A stretch of 42,002 nucleotides of DNA from Pseudomonadota bacterium (GTDB lineage: Bacteria > Pseudomonadota > Gammaproteobacteria > Eutrophobiales > Eutrophobiaceae). Shown piece by piece: positions 9,369 through 18,333 of the stretch. Position 1 is the first letter of the stretch. Each line of letters begins with the position of its first letter. Below the pieces are notes generated by a model. That model saw nothing but the letters and a program-made list of their open reading frames with translations. It had not been told where the DNA came from and ran no database searches. The translations under genes were made by a program, and so were the position numbers. The stretch lies in assembly GCA_022562175.1 (NCBI GenBank), contig JADFPU010000003.1:2608-44609 (forward strand), in the 5' to 3' direction.

Positions 9369-10592
9369 ATGAGTCAAACTTGCATAATTGTTGGTGCAAG
9401 CCATGCCGCGGGCCAATTGATCTCCAGTCTTCGGCAGAAGGGCTGGCCAGGACGCATCATGGTCATTGGTGAAGAGTCTTATCTGCCTTATCAGCGCCCC
9501 CCCTTGTCCAAGGCTTTCCTGGCCGGTGAAAAGTCGCTGCAGGATATTATTATCCGGCCCGCACCGTTCTACGAAAAGTCTGAGATAGAATTTATGTTAG
9601 ATACGCGCGTGGAGGCCATCGACCGCGATAATAAATTACTCAAATTAAGCAACGGCGCAACACAGGCGTACGACAAGCTGGCCCTGACAGTAGGTGCAAG
9701 GGTACGAAAGGTTGATTTGCCAGGGGTTGAACTGGAAGGTATTTTCTATTTACGTGACATCAATGATGTTGAACGGATCAAGGCAAACATCGGTGTCGGT
9801 AAGCAGGCGGTGATTGTCGGTGGTGGGTATATCGGCCTGGAGACCGCAGCCACACTCAGAAAACAGGGCATGGCTGTGACGGTGATAGAGATGCTGGAGC
9901 GCGTCATGCAACGTGTGACGGCGCCGCAAGTGTCGGAATTCTTTAGCCGTGTGCATAGCGAGGAAGGCGTCAAGATACTCTGTGGCGTTGGTGTTGATGG
10001 TTTTGAAGGTAATGGATCGGTCGAGAGTGTCGCCTGTAACGATGGTAACAAGTATCCAGCCGATATCGTTGTTATCGGTGTCGGCATAGTGCCAAATGTC
10101 GAATTGGCAGAGGCGGCAGGTCTTGATGTTGATAACGGCATTGTTGTTGATGAGTATGCCAGGACTTCCGATGCGGATATCGTCGCTGCGGGAGATTGTA
10201 CCCGCCATCATAATGTTTTATATGACAGATGGTTGCGTCTGGAATCTGTGCAGAACGCCAGTGATCAGGCTATGGTCGCGGCTGCCACGCTTTGTGGAGA
10301 GGAAAAGCCGTATAATGCGTTGCCGTGGTTCTGGTCAGATCAATACGATCTGAGATTACAAATTGCCGGGCTTTCGCAGGGTTACGATGAGGTCATTATA
10401 CGTGGTGACCGTGAGAATAGCCGCAGTTTTGCCGCCTTTTACCTGAAGGATGGTATTATAATTGCTGTCGATGCTGTCAACAGGCCGTCTGAATTCATGA
10501 TGGGCAAGCGTCTTATAAACAATAAGACTTTGATTGATAAAGAAAAGCTGGCAGATATACAGATGCCGATTAAAGACGTATTCCTGGCGTAA
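9369..10592 (+). CDS. FAD-dependent NAD(P)H-ferredoxin reductase (putidaredoxin/rhodocoxin reductase type)
   Basis: Passes electrons from NAD(P)H to a [2Fe-2S] ferredoxin. It has an N-terminal dinucleotide-binding region (IIVGASHAAGQLISSLR), the LPYQRPPLSKAFLAG motif typical of oxygenase-coupled reductases, a second Rossmann motif VIVGGGYIGLETAATL near residue 140, and the FAD-contact AAGDCTRH near 275. The C-terminal domain carries LPWFWSDQYDLRLQIAG, diagnostic for this family. Length (407) is normal. It follows bioA by 67 nt, preceded by AGGGG about 8 nt before the ATG. The ferredoxin at 6351-6671 is the obvious partner, though on the opposite strand. Confidence 0.93.
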   Translation: MSQTCIIVGASHAAGQLISSLRQKGWPGRIMVIGEESYLPYQRPPLSKAFLAGEKSLQDIIIRPAPFYEKSEIEFMLDTRVEAIDRDNKLLKLSNGATQAYDKLALTVGARVRKVDLPGVELEGIFYLRDINDVERIKANIGVGKQAVIVGGGYIGLETAATLRKQGMAVTVIEMLERVMQRVTAPQVSEFFSRVHSEEGVKILCGVGVDGFEGNGSVESVACNDGNKYPADIVVIGVGIVPNVELAEAAGLDVDNGIVVDEYARTSDADIVAAGDCTRHHNVLYDRWLRLESVQNASDQAMVAAATLCGEEKPYNALPWFWSDQYDLRLQIAGLSQGYDEVIIRGDRENSRSFAAFYLKDGIIIAVDAVNRPSEFMMGKRLINNKTLIDKEKLADIQMPIKDVFLA

Positions 10593-10693
10593 GCTGGTGG
10601 CGCTGTGCAACACATAGCTAAAGATCTATGCACGGAGCGGAACAGGATTGAGGAGGCGTTAAAGAACAGCAAGCAGCAACTGCGGATTCTAGG

Positions 10694-11593
10694 TTAATCT
10701 TTTCCAGAGTTTTGATCGACGCCAATTTCAGGAATACTTTTGCCGTGGCTGACGATATACATGCCACTGGCAACAATAACGGCTATACCCAGCCAGGTGA
10801 AGGCATCCGGGATCTCCTGCCAGATGTAATAGCTTATCAGGGCTGTCCAGATGATTCTGATGTAGTCCAGTGGTGCTACTACAGCGGGTTGTGCATAGCG
10901 CATGGCCTGCAGGAAACAAACAATTGCAGCCGTTGAACTGACCCCAAGGGCAATGAATAACAGCCAATCGGTGGCAGATGGTATAACCCAATCAGACACA
11001 ACCCAGTAAAAACAGACAATAATATTAAATGGGTAGATATAAAAATTGAGTGCCACAGGGGACTCACTGGTAGACAGGCGTCTGGCAGTCAACACCAGAA
11101 AGGCGATTAATGCAGCAACTGCCAGGGTAACAAGATGCGCCATTTGGAAATGTGATGGAGTAGGACGTAGTACAATCAGTATGCCAGTGAAGCCTATGCC
11201 GATCGCCAGCCAGGAGTGTGATGCAACCGGTTCGTTTAAAAATCGGGGCGATAATAGTGCAATAATAAAAGGTGCGGCAAAAATGATAGAGACAAATTCG
11301 GTTAAGGGTAAATATTTCAATCCGTAATAGATTCCCAGCATTACGCCGGTACTGAGGATACTGCGGGCCAGATGCCAGCCTGGTTTACTGGTTCTTAACT
11401 GTTCTCTACGATGGCTGAAAACGACATACAGTCCAATAATGACGATCCCCAGGATGCTTCTTATCCAGGTGACTTGAATAACGGGATAAATTGCGGTTAA
11501 CCATTTTCCCAGCGCATCTGACGTCGAGAAAAACAGCGTGCCGATAGCCATATAACTGATCCCCAGCACGGGATGATCGTTTAATTTCTTCAT
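10694..11593 (-). CDS. DMT-superfamily transporter (EamA domains)
   Basis: Ten hydrophobic segments in 299 residues, arranged as two EamA repeats of five helices: the first begins at GISYMAIGTLFFSTSDALGKW, the second near ALNFYIYPFNIIVCFYWVV. Internal duplication and PLDYIRIIWTALISYYIWQEIPD near the end are typical. Members export or import amino acids, nucleosides or other metabolites across the inner membrane; the substrate cannot be inferred. It is convergent with the ferredoxin reductase gene and is a single-gene unit as far as can be seen. Confidence 0.88.
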   Translation of the reverse strand: MKKLNDHPVLGISYMAIGTLFFSTSDALGKWLTAIYPVIQVTWIRSILGIVIIGLYVVFSHRREQLRTSKPGWHLARSILSTGVMLGIYYGLKYLPLTEFVSIIFAAPFIIALLSPRFLNEPVASHSWLAIGIGFTGILIVLRPTPSHFQMAHLVTLAVAALIAFLVLTARRLSTSESPVALNFYIYPFNIIVCFYWVVSDWVIPSATDWLLFIALGVSSTAAIVCFLQAMRYAQPAVVAPLDYIRIIWTALISYYIWQEIPDAFTWLGIAVIVASGMYIVSHGKSIPEIGVDQNSGKD

Positions 11594-11627
11594 GCTCTCT
11601 ACTGCTAATGTTCTTTTATAGGCAGGA

Positions 11628-11750
11628 TCTTAAGCAACTTTAGCTTTTGAGTTATTATTTTAGTCTTTATGATAAACCACCTCCATCCATGCTGGGTCCG
11701 TGGTTCGAAACCGGCGTCAGGCAACGGCGCCTACTAAAAATCGCTTAAGA
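11628..11750. repeat. Intergenic stretch bounded by an 8-bp inverted repeat
   Basis: In the gap between the EamA gene and etfA, TCTTAAGC (11628-11635) and GCTTAAGA (11743-11750) are exact inverted copies about 107 nt apart. The interior includes GGTTCGAAACC, which resembles a tRNA T-arm but has no partner arms. No flanking target duplication is evident. It could be a miniature element or chance; I see no gene in it. Confidence 0.25.
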
Positions 11751-11778
11751 ACCAACTGATGAATGTTTTTTATTATAT

Positions 11779-12717
11779 TTATAAATTATCAAGCGCAGTG
11801 GAAAATTCCGGTAAGAAATCAAAAAGATCCATAACAAGGCCATAGTCTGCAATCTCAAAGATTGGCGCCTCTTCATCCTTATTTATTGCAACAATGACTT
11901 TACTGTCCTTCATGCCGGCCAGGTGCTGGATCGCACCTGAAATACCGATTGCGATATAAAGATCCGGCGCCACAATCTTGCCGGTTTGTCCAACCTGATA
12001 GTCATTTGGGACATAGCCGGCATCAACAGCAGCACGTGAGGCGCCGATAGCTGCGCCCAGTTTATCAGCCACTTCTTCAAGTCGTTTAAAATTATCTGCG
12101 TTAGCCAGTCCCCGGCCACCGGAAATAATTATCCTGGCTGTAGTGAGTTCAGGACGTTCGGACAGGGTCAGTTCATGGCCCAGGAATGTTGAGATACCTG
12201 CAGGTGCTGATGTTGTAACTGATTCTTGTGTGGCCGAGCCGCCGTCTATGGCAGCGGCCTCAAAGGCGGTAGTGCGAACGGTGATAACCTTGACAGGGTC
12301 ACTGCTTTGCACCGTCGCCAGGGCATTGCCTGCGTAGATAGGGCGGACAAAGGTATCACTCGATTCAATTTTAATAACGTCTGAGATGGCAGCGACATCC
12401 AGCAATGCCGCCACGCGAGGTAACAGATTTTTGCCAAAGGTGGTTGCCGGCGCAAGTATATGACTGACCCCGTCAGTTATGGATGTTACCAGTGGCGCCA
12501 GTTCTTCTGCGAGTTGATGTGCGTAATGGTCTGCATCGGCATGTAAAACCGTTGTCACACCACTGATTTTTGTGGCGGATGTTGCGATGGCCTGACAATC
12601 TGAACCCGCCACCAGCAGCTTGACATCATCACCTAACAGGTTGGCGGCAGTTAGTGTATGTAGAGTCGATGGTTTGATCGTTTGCTGATCATGTTCTGCA
12701 ATAACAAGGATACTCAT
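11779..12717 (-). CDS. etfA: Electron transfer flavoprotein, alpha subunit
   Basis: FAD-carrying subunit of the heterodimer that passes electrons from acyl-CoA and other dehydrogenases to ETF:ubiquinone oxidoreductase. The C-terminal FAD domain is clear: [42 protein letters not shown], then [19 protein letters not shown] and [18 protein letters not shown]. At 312 residues it has the usual length. It follows etfB by one base. Nearby fadE (30075) and two 2-hydroxyglutarate-type dehydrogenases are likely donors. Confidence 0.97.
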   Translation of the reverse strand: MSILVIAEHDQQTIKPSTLHTLTAANLLGDDVKLLVAGSDCQAIATSATKISGVTTVLHADADHYAHQLAEELAPLVTSITDGVSHILAPATTFGKNLLPRVAALLDVAAISDVIKIESSDTFVRPIYAGNALATVQSSDPVKVITVRTTAFEAAAIDGGSATQESVTTSAPAGISTFLGHELTLSERPELTTARIIISGGRGLANADNFKRLEEVADKLGAAIGASRAAVDAGYVPNDYQVGQTGKIVAPDLYIAIGISGAIQHLAGMKDSKVIVAINKDEEAPIFEIADYGLVMDLFDFLPEFSTALDNL

Positions 12718-12718
12718 G

Positions 12719-13468
12719 TTATATCACCTTTGCTTCGTTTTTGAGTTTATCCATCAGTTCTTGCACATCAGCAAGCTTTATGCCGGCCGCGCGTTTAGCG
12801 GGTTGCTCTATGCTGAGGACTTTTAATCGAGAGTTGACATCTATGCCGAGATCATCAGGGCACAGGATGTCTAAAGGTTTTTTCTTCGCCTTCATAATAT
12901 TGGGTAATTTGATATAGCGCGGTTCATTCAGACGCAGGTCGGTGGTGACGATCGCTGGCAGTTGCAAGGAGACAGTCTCCAGGCCACCGTCGATCTCACG
13001 TGTTACCTCGACGTTGCCGTCATTGAAAACCACTTTTGAGGCAAACGTGCCCTGTGCCCAACCTAGCAGTGCCGATAACATCTGGCCAGTCTGGTTATTA
13101 TCGTCATCAATGGCCTGCTTGCCGAGGATCACCAGTTGCGGCGATTGCCTTTCCACTATTGCCTTGAGAAGCTTGGCGATAGCCAAAGGTTGCAGCTCTG
13201 CCTCTGTTTCGATAAGGATAGCCCGGTCTGCGCCCATAGCCAACCCGGAGCGCAGAATGTCCTGGCACTGGCTTGTGCCGATGGTGATGACGATAATCTC
13301 CGAGGCATGCCCAGCTTCTTTTATACGGATCGCTTCCTCAACAGCAATCTCACAAAACGGGTTCATGGCCATTTTTATATTGGCGGTTTCTACCCCGCTG
13401 CCATCAGATTTCACATGAACCCTGACGTTGGCATCAATGACTCGCTTGATCGGTACCAGAATCTTCAT
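12719..13468 (-). CDS. etfB: Electron transfer flavoprotein, beta subunit
   Basis: Partner of EtfA that binds AMP. Family sequence is clear: [19 protein letters not shown] at the N-terminus, [25 protein letters not shown], and the nucleotide loop [21 protein letters not shown]. Length 249 is typical. First gene of the etfBA operon, transcribed away from lhgO across a shared 171-nt AT-rich control region. Housekeeping (group I) ETF rather than a bifurcating FixAB type is favoured by length and sequence; this is judged by eye. Confidence 0.97.
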   Translation of the reverse strand: MKILVPIKRVIDANVRVHVKSDGSGVETANIKMAMNPFCEIAVEEAIRIKEAGHASEIIVITIGTSQCQDILRSGLAMGADRAILIETEAELQPLAIAKLLKAIVERQSPQLVILGKQAIDDDNNQTGQMLSALLGWAQGTFASKVVFNDGNVEVTREIDGGLETVSLQLPAIVTTDLRLNEPRYIKLPNIMKAKKKPLDILCPDDLGIDVNSRLKVLSIEQPAKRAAGIKLADVQELMDKLKNEAKVI

Positions 13469-13639
13469 TTGCTTGTTATATTCATTGTCATTTTATTTGA
13501 GAATCGATTATATACTTTTTCACTTGATTGCAGGTAACTGTGATAAGTTCAGATGTATATTTTTGTATATAAATTTATTGATGAGAGCCGTTTGTGGCAT
13601 TATCAAAACAAACCGGGGCAGTACCAGACATTATAAATA

Positions 13640-14836
13640 ATGACCTATGATCTACTCGTAATAGGCGGTGGTATAATTGGCTTATCAACTGCCTGGCAGT
13701 TACAGCAGCGTTATCCCGATAAAAGAATCCTGTTACTGGACAAGGAGAGTCAATTTGCCAGACACCAGACCGGCCATAATAGCGGTGTCATTCATGCAGG
13801 TGTTTACTACCAGCCAGGTAGTCTAAAGGCCAGATTTTGCAAGCAAGGCGCCGAATCAATAATTGCATTTTGCACGGAAAATAATGTCCCCTACCAGCAG
13901 TGCGGGAAATTACTGGTAGCGACTGATCAGCGTGAACTTGAACGGATGCAGGCTTTGTATCAACGTTGCCAGGAGAATGAGATAGAGGCTGAAATATTAA
14001 CAAAGCCGCAGCTTAACGCCCGTGAACCCGCTATTGCCGGCCTGGGTGCAATCCTTGTCGGGGCCACCGCAATTGTTGATTATAAACAGGTCTGTTTTGC
14101 TATGGCCAGGCATTTCCAGGGGCTGGGCGGTCAATACAAGCTCAATGCCGAGGTGGTCGCTATATCAGAAAGCGACCAGGGGATAATTGTCAGCACGGCG
14201 ACTGAAAAATATGCGTGTGCTTATCTGATCAGTTGTGCTGGTCTGATGGCGGATCGGCTTGCCTTGCTACATGGTTTGCCAACTGATTTTCAGATCATCC
14301 CGTTTCGAGGTGAATACTATCAATTAGCGTCGCAACACAATGATCTCATTACGCATCTTATTTATCCCATCCCGGATCCGGCATTGCCGTTTCTCGGCGT
14401 GCATTTGACGAGGATGATCGATGGCAGCATTACGGTAGGGCCGAATGCAGTATTAGGCTGGCAACGTGAAGGCTATGGCCGGTTTAATTTTAACCCCAAT
14501 GATGTGTATGACATGCTGCGTTTCAAGGGATTCTGGCAACTGATAAAGAAAAATATGAGCAGCGGTCTGATGGAGATGAAGAACTCGCTGTGGAAACGCG
14601 GTTATCTAAAGTGTGTTCAGAAATACTGCCCACAACTTGAGCTGGAGGATCTATTGCCCTGTCCCGCAGGCATACGGGCACAGGCAGTTTTAGAAGATGG
14701 TAGTTTAGTGCATGATTTCTTATTTAAAGAAAGCCCTCGCAGCCTGCATGTCTGCAATGCACCATCCCCGGCAGCGACCTCAGCTATCCCGATAGGTCAT
14801 TACATCTGCGACAAGATCGCAGAAAAAATAGATTAA
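13640..14836 (+). CDS. lhgO: L-2-hydroxyglutarate oxidase/dehydrogenase
   Basis: FAD enzyme of the DAO fold that oxidises L-2-hydroxyglutarate to 2-oxoglutarate at the membrane. N-terminal FAD motif LVIGGGIIGLSTAWQL, then LLDKESQFARHQTGHNSGVIHAGVYYQPGS, which is highly specific for LhgO, including the histidines of the active site. IPFRGEYYQL and PFLGVHLTRMIDGSITVGPNAVL follow; the end has GIRAQAVLEDG. Length (398) is normal. Divergent from etfBA and convergent, with a 9-nt gap, with the large minus-strand operon. A D-2-hydroxyglutarate-type dehydrogenase lies at 28597. Confidence 0.95.
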   Translation: MTYDLLVIGGGIIGLSTAWQLQQRYPDKRILLLDKESQFARHQTGHNSGVIHAGVYYQPGSLKARFCKQGAESIIAFCTENNVPYQQCGKLLVATDQRELERMQALYQRCQENEIEAEILTKPQLNAREPAIAGLGAILVGATAIVDYKQVCFAMARHFQGLGGQYKLNAEVVAISESDQGIIVSTATEKYACAYLISCAGLMADRLALLHGLPTDFQIIPFRGEYYQLASQHNDLITHLIYPIPDPALPFLGVHLTRMIDGSITVGPNAVLGWQREGYGRFNFNPNDVYDMLRFKGFWQLIKKNMSSGLMEMKNSLWKRGYLKCVQKYCPQLELEDLLPCPAGIRAQAVLEDGSLVHDFLFKESPRSLHVCNAPSPAATSAIPIGHYICDKIAEKID

Positions 14837-14845
14837 ACACAGTTA

Positions 14846-15538
14846 CTATGAGCCCTGAGTCCCGCCCTGCTGCAAAAACATCTTTATCTGTATCGCCATA
14901 CTTCTGCATGCATTGGCCTGTACCCTGGCCAGCAAAGGGATAGGAATGATGATCGCGGGCATAAATGAGGTGCCCTTTGTTTCTGCACTGATCTTCCCGG
15001 ACAGGACCAGTTTATTAAAATCCCAGACACTGGCTTCATAATTAGCTTCATCATCCCAGGTGGCAAAGCCAAAACATCCACCACCACCGGGCCCGATAGC
15101 GCAAGCAACGGAACCACTACTGTCTGTGCGTTCAGTAAAGCCGTCTATCCAGACAAAATAGCGAATCCGAAAATCAGAAAACTTTTTGGCTATCGCCGGA
15201 TTCTCTAGCAATTTCCCCAGGTTTTTGACATCCATCGGTGCAGTACGCGTTTCAAACCAGGGATACATGCTGTCAACAAACAATTTTTCCGGAATGACCT
15301 GGATACCATTTCCACCTTCAGAGAGTGATTTGCCGACACATGAGATGAAATCAAACTCTGTTTCATGATCACTGCTATGGCGACGTCCGAGCACAACGAT
15401 TGACTCTCCCTTGTTGACACGCGCTGTCGGGGCTTCACGATACTGGTCGATGACGGTAGTGCTTTTACAGCCGGCTATAAGCAGGACAGACATAAGCAGG
15501 GAGAAAATAACAAAAAGATTGTTAGAGCAGTAACGCAT
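14846..15538 (-). CDS. Putative lipoprotein, last gene of the ExbB/VWA operon
   Basis: Function not recognised. With the start at 15538, a short basic N-terminus and hydrophobic stretch end in LLIAGC, a lipobox with Asp absent at +2, so outer-membrane sorting is plausible. This start is preceded by AGAGG at good spacing; the track start at 15580 adds 14 residues before the signal and would overlap the upstream gene. The mature part has a glycine-rich GPGGGGCFGFATWDDE loop and PAIIIPIPLLA near the C-terminus. The repeated positions of small beta-like segments resemble the other lipoproteins of this operon only in general style. Expected to be a periplasmic or outer-membrane accessory of the putative complex. 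Confidence 0.8.
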   Translation of the reverse strand: MRYCSNNLFVIFSLLMSVLLIAGCKSTTVIDQYREAPTARVNKGESIVVLGRRHSSDHETEFDFISCVGKSLSEGGNGIQVIPEKLFVDSMYPWFETRTAPMDVKNLGKLLENPAIAKKFSDFRIRYFVWIDGFTERTDSSGSVACAIGPGGGGCFGFATWDDEANYEASVWDFNKLVLSGKISAETKGTSFMPAIIIPIPLLARVQANACRSMAIQIKMFLQQGGTQGS

Positions 15539-15551
15539 TGTTGAACCTCTG

Positions 15552-16223
15552 TCAGCAGTTGCTGACTGCATAGTTTTCACATTCGCCGATAGTATCCGCC
15601 AACCATTGCTTTATCTCTATGACATTGCCAAAACCCAGTGCCAGTTTTGCGCCGACATCACGCAGCGCCACTTCAATTGCCGCTTGTAAGCCTGCGCTGC
15701 GATTTTTGAGAAATTCAACCGAACTTTTTCCATAGGCTGTCAGCGGCCAATCGGCGATGAGGCTGCCATCAGGGCTGTATAGCTGGATATTATATTTTAT
15801 CCACACCTCATAAAGTCCGGATTGGGTCTCCCTGGGCAAGGCGAATTGCATTTCTTCTATGTGCGGTGCTAAAACGGCATCGACTTTGGAGATATTAGCA
15901 GATAAATCAATAGACGTGACATGTTGCACCTGTTTGAACATGGAGGGTAGCACCTGATCAAACAGGGCAACCTGGGATGAGCCACTCTCAATCGTCCAGT
16001 TGGGGCGGTCTTCAGAATTCTCACGGTAGACATGATGGCTGAACTGCTCATCATAATAAACGCCTATGTTGAGAGGAATTTGATTGATCAGTGGCGCCGG
16101 TACTTCGGAGGTGACCTTGATTGCCAGGGATTGAGTGCAACCAGAGCTGAATAATAACAGCAGGATAAAGAATATGAGCAGAGCTCTATGGCTGCCTGTG
16201 GTTAATGGATTTGATGTGTTCAT
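15552..16223 (-). CDS. Putative lipoprotein of the ExbB/VWA operon
   Basis: 223 residues with a signal sequence ending in LFSSGC (lipobox), mature protein starting CTQS. The body contains a stretch typed like small envelope lipoproteins that form alpha/beta domains (LNIGVYYDEQF near residue 52; VLAPHIEEMQFALP near 115; YEVWIKYNIQLYSPDGSLIADW near 140), which recalls LptE-, CsgG- or TolB-N-like domains, but I cannot assign a family. It sits between the second VWA gene (23 nt gap) and the terminal lipoprotein (13 nt gap), so it is almost certainly cotranscribed. Confidence 0.82.
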   Translation of the reverse strand: MNTSNPLTTGSHRALLIFFILLLLFSSGCTQSLAIKVTSEVPAPLINQIPLNIGVYYDEQFSHHVYRENSEDRPNWTIESGSSQVALFDQVLPSMFKQVQHVTSIDLSANISKVDAVLAPHIEEMQFALPRETQSGLYEVWIKYNIQLYSPDGSLIADWPLTAYGKSSVEFLKNRSAGLQAAIEVALRDVGAKLALGFGNVIEIKQWLADTIGECENYAVSNC

Positions 16224-16246
16224 GATAATTAACTGTTCTGCTATGT

Positions 16247-17242
16247 TTACCGATAATCATTAAGCCCGACAAACGTGCCGCCATTACGATGGGTAAGTTC
16301 GCGCATTAATGTCGCAAAACGTTCCCCGGTAAATTGTAATTGGCGCGGGTTAGCAAACTGTACCGGAAAGCCGACCGCATGGATACGCACTCTTGGCTTG
16401 CCATTGGCATCCTTGGGGTTAATGCGTTCAACAGTATCGACAACTTCCTTGATAGAGCGTCCGGTGAATTCATCGCCGAACACATATAGACTTATCTTTT
16501 TGTCCACGCTGTAAAATGTACGGATTGCGCGGGTTATGCCTTCTACCGGGCTACTGTTACTGAATGGATTCCAGCTTCGCAGTCGATTGATAATGACCCT
16601 GCGCCGGCCCGGTGTGTCGGGCATCCATTTGCCCCGGTACCTGGAAAACATGTAATCACCCATATCGTTTAAAATCTGTATGCCTTTTACCCGCGGGTAG
16701 ACATCCAGGATTGTAATCAGCTGCTTGATCATTTTATTCCAGCTATATTGAAACATACTGCCGGAGGTATCAATGATAAATATAATGTATTCACTATCGA
16801 CCGGGATGCCACCTATGAAATCAGTTTTTTGTTCCTCCCGCTGGCTAAGCAGACGCTGCATCTCTTCGCTAAGTTGTTGCAATGCCAGTTCTAATTCGCC
16901 TTTGATGATAGTATTGACAGATGAGTCCTCTGCGAGTCCGGCATAGCGAACTTGTACATTGGCCAGTTCACGTTGCAGTTTGGCGACCTTTTCATCCCAG
17001 ATTGACAGTTGTTCATGTCTGGCATTTAAATCGCGATTAAGTACTTTTGCTTCGCCACGGATTTGAAACAGCTGGGCCTGCAATTGTTTGACAATACCAT
17101 CAAGCGGTTCTACAGATGCCTCAAGAACGGCTGGTACACCGGTCTTGGCTATCATCAGTAATAATATGATGGCGCCAAAGCCACAGGTAATCACATCAAG
17201 AAACGATAGACCGAAAGCCTCGTTTTCGCGACGCTTCTTCAT
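16247..17242 (-). CDS. Membrane-anchored VWA protein with ExbD/TolR-like TM helix (copy 2)
   Basis: 331 residues. A basic cytoplasmic tip (KKRRENEAF) leads into one TM helix, about residues 11-32, containing LSFLDVITCGFGA. The Asp at residue 16 sits just where ExbD/TolR have their proton-carrying Asp (F-I-D-V-M context). A coiled-coil-rich stalk follows (about 45-140), then a periplasmic VWA domain with the MIDAS sequence DTSGSM at 158-163. The second MIDAS threonine is not obvious (SSPVEGI instead), while VFGDEF supplies a third-motif acid. Its ATG overlaps the stop of the first VWA gene by four bases. Likely partner of the ExbB-like channel encoded upstream. General fold assignment is solid; the motor role is inference. 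Confidence 0.9.
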   Translation of the reverse strand: MKKRRENEAFGLSFLDVITCGFGAIILLLMIAKTGVPAVLEASVEPLDGIVKQLQAQLFQIRGEAKVLNRDLNARHEQLSIWDEKVAKLQRELANVQVRYAGLAEDSSVNTIIKGELELALQQLSEEMQRLLSQREEQKTDFIGGIPVDSEYIIFIIDTSGSMFQYSWNKMIKQLITILDVYPRVKGIQILNDMGDYMFSRYRGKWMPDTPGRRRVIINRLRSWNPFSNSSPVEGITRAIRTFYSVDKKISLYVFGDEFTGRSIKEVVDTVERINPKDANGKPRVRIHAVGFPVQFANPRQLQFTGERFATLMRELTHRNGGTFVGLNDYR

Positions 17243-18333
17243 GGCCAGTCTTCGGTGGGGCTCATGAATGCGCCCCGGGTCAACTGCGCTAACCGCCAGA
17301 AGGCAGAGGCGGCCATAGGGTCTCCTTCCATCGGCGACAATATGATATTGACCGGAACACCCTGGGGCAGTTTGTTGAGTGCCTGTTCAAAAAGTTGCAG
17401 GCGCTGTTTGCCGGTGACAGTTGTACCGCGGGGTGGCTTACGGCCCTGGGTAGGCAGGCCATCAGTGAGCAGGTATATATTGTCGGGTAGCGGCCGCAGC
17501 TTACTGGCATAGTCAAAGGCTGTTGCCAGATTGGTGCCCCCTGCCGGGATCACCTCTTTCAATTTTTCAATCGCGCCGTTTAATTGTTGCAAATCCTTAA
17601 CCTCTAGCCATTGTCCGCGGGTATTTGCCAATACGGATTTTGTCTCGGTATTGAAAGTATATATCTGATACTGACTATCGACAGGAAATCGTGTGCTGAT
17701 CCAGTCTACTGTCTGCAGGGCCTGTTGCCATTTGCGTGAATTAAGCCTTTGTTTGCCGGTCATATTACGGCGCCGGATAATGTTGACTATGGTTTTGTCC
17801 AACATGCTTGCCGACACATCCAGCAGGACTAATATTCTTTTGCCGCCGAGTTTCAAACCGGTCAGATATTCCCGGTTGCCTTCACCGACAAAGCTGCGTG
17901 TATCCTTGCCCGTGTTTTGGGTCTCTTTCTCAAGGCGTTGTTTCTGTGCCGCAAGTTTTTTCAGATCGGCCTTGAGTTTTTCCATATCTGCATCCTGGTT
18001 GCTATTAGCCAGCGCTTCCGTGTTACCGGCAACCTCCCTGATTTCGTCCATAATGCGGCGTGCCAGGCCCTTTGCGATCGCTGTCTGGTCATCAATATCG
18101 GAAACTGTATTGTGAAGTTTGGCGAGATTGTCTTTGCCCTGCAAAATCTCTTCTTCTAACAGACTGACTTCCGAGCTGAGATCAGGGGTCGTGTTTACTA
18201 CCGGCACATATGCATCAACATTGTGTTTGATGATCAGAAACAGCAATACCACAGCACCGAATCCACAGGACATGATGTCCAGAAAGGCCAGACTGAAGGC
18301 GGAAAATTCTCGTCGCCTACGGGCCATTGTCAT
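17239..18333 (-). CDS. Membrane-anchored VWA protein with ExbD/TolR-like TM helix (copy 1)
   Basis: 364 residues with the same plan as its downstream neighbour. The arginine-rich start (ARRRREF) is followed by a TM helix at about 13-35 with AFLDIMSCGFGAVVLLFL, where Asp19 corresponds to the ExbD/TolR proton-path Asp. A long charged coiled coil follows (about 55-140), then a VWA domain with a full MIDAS: DVSASM at 172-177, GGTNLATAF and LLTDGLPTQG. It overlaps the end of the ASKHA-like gene by 17 nt and the next VWA gene by 4 nt. Copy 1 seems to have a complete metal site, copy 2 a degenerate one, so they may form a heterodimer. Confidence 0.92.
   Translation of the reverse strand: MTMARRRREFSAFSLAFLDIMSCGFGAVVLLFLIIKHNVDAYVPVVNTTPDLSSEVSLLEEEILQGKDNLAKLHNTVSDIDDQTAIAKGLARRIMDEIREVAGNTEALANSNQDADMEKLKADLKKLAAQKQRLEKETQNTGKDTRSFVGEGNREYLTGLKLGGKRILVLLDVSASMLDKTIVNIIRRRNMTGKQRLNSRKWQQALQTVDWISTRFPVDSQYQIYTFNTETKSVLANTRGQWLEVKDLQQLNGAIEKLKEVIPAGGTNLATAFDYASKLRPLPDNIYLLTDGLPTQGRKPPRGTTVTGKQRLQLFEQALNKLPQGVPVNIILSPMEGDPMAASAFWRLAQLTRGAFMSPTEDWP

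Noticed and set aside
11690-11740. tRNA-like T-arm GGTTCGAAACC
   Set aside because: No cloverleaf partner arms around it.
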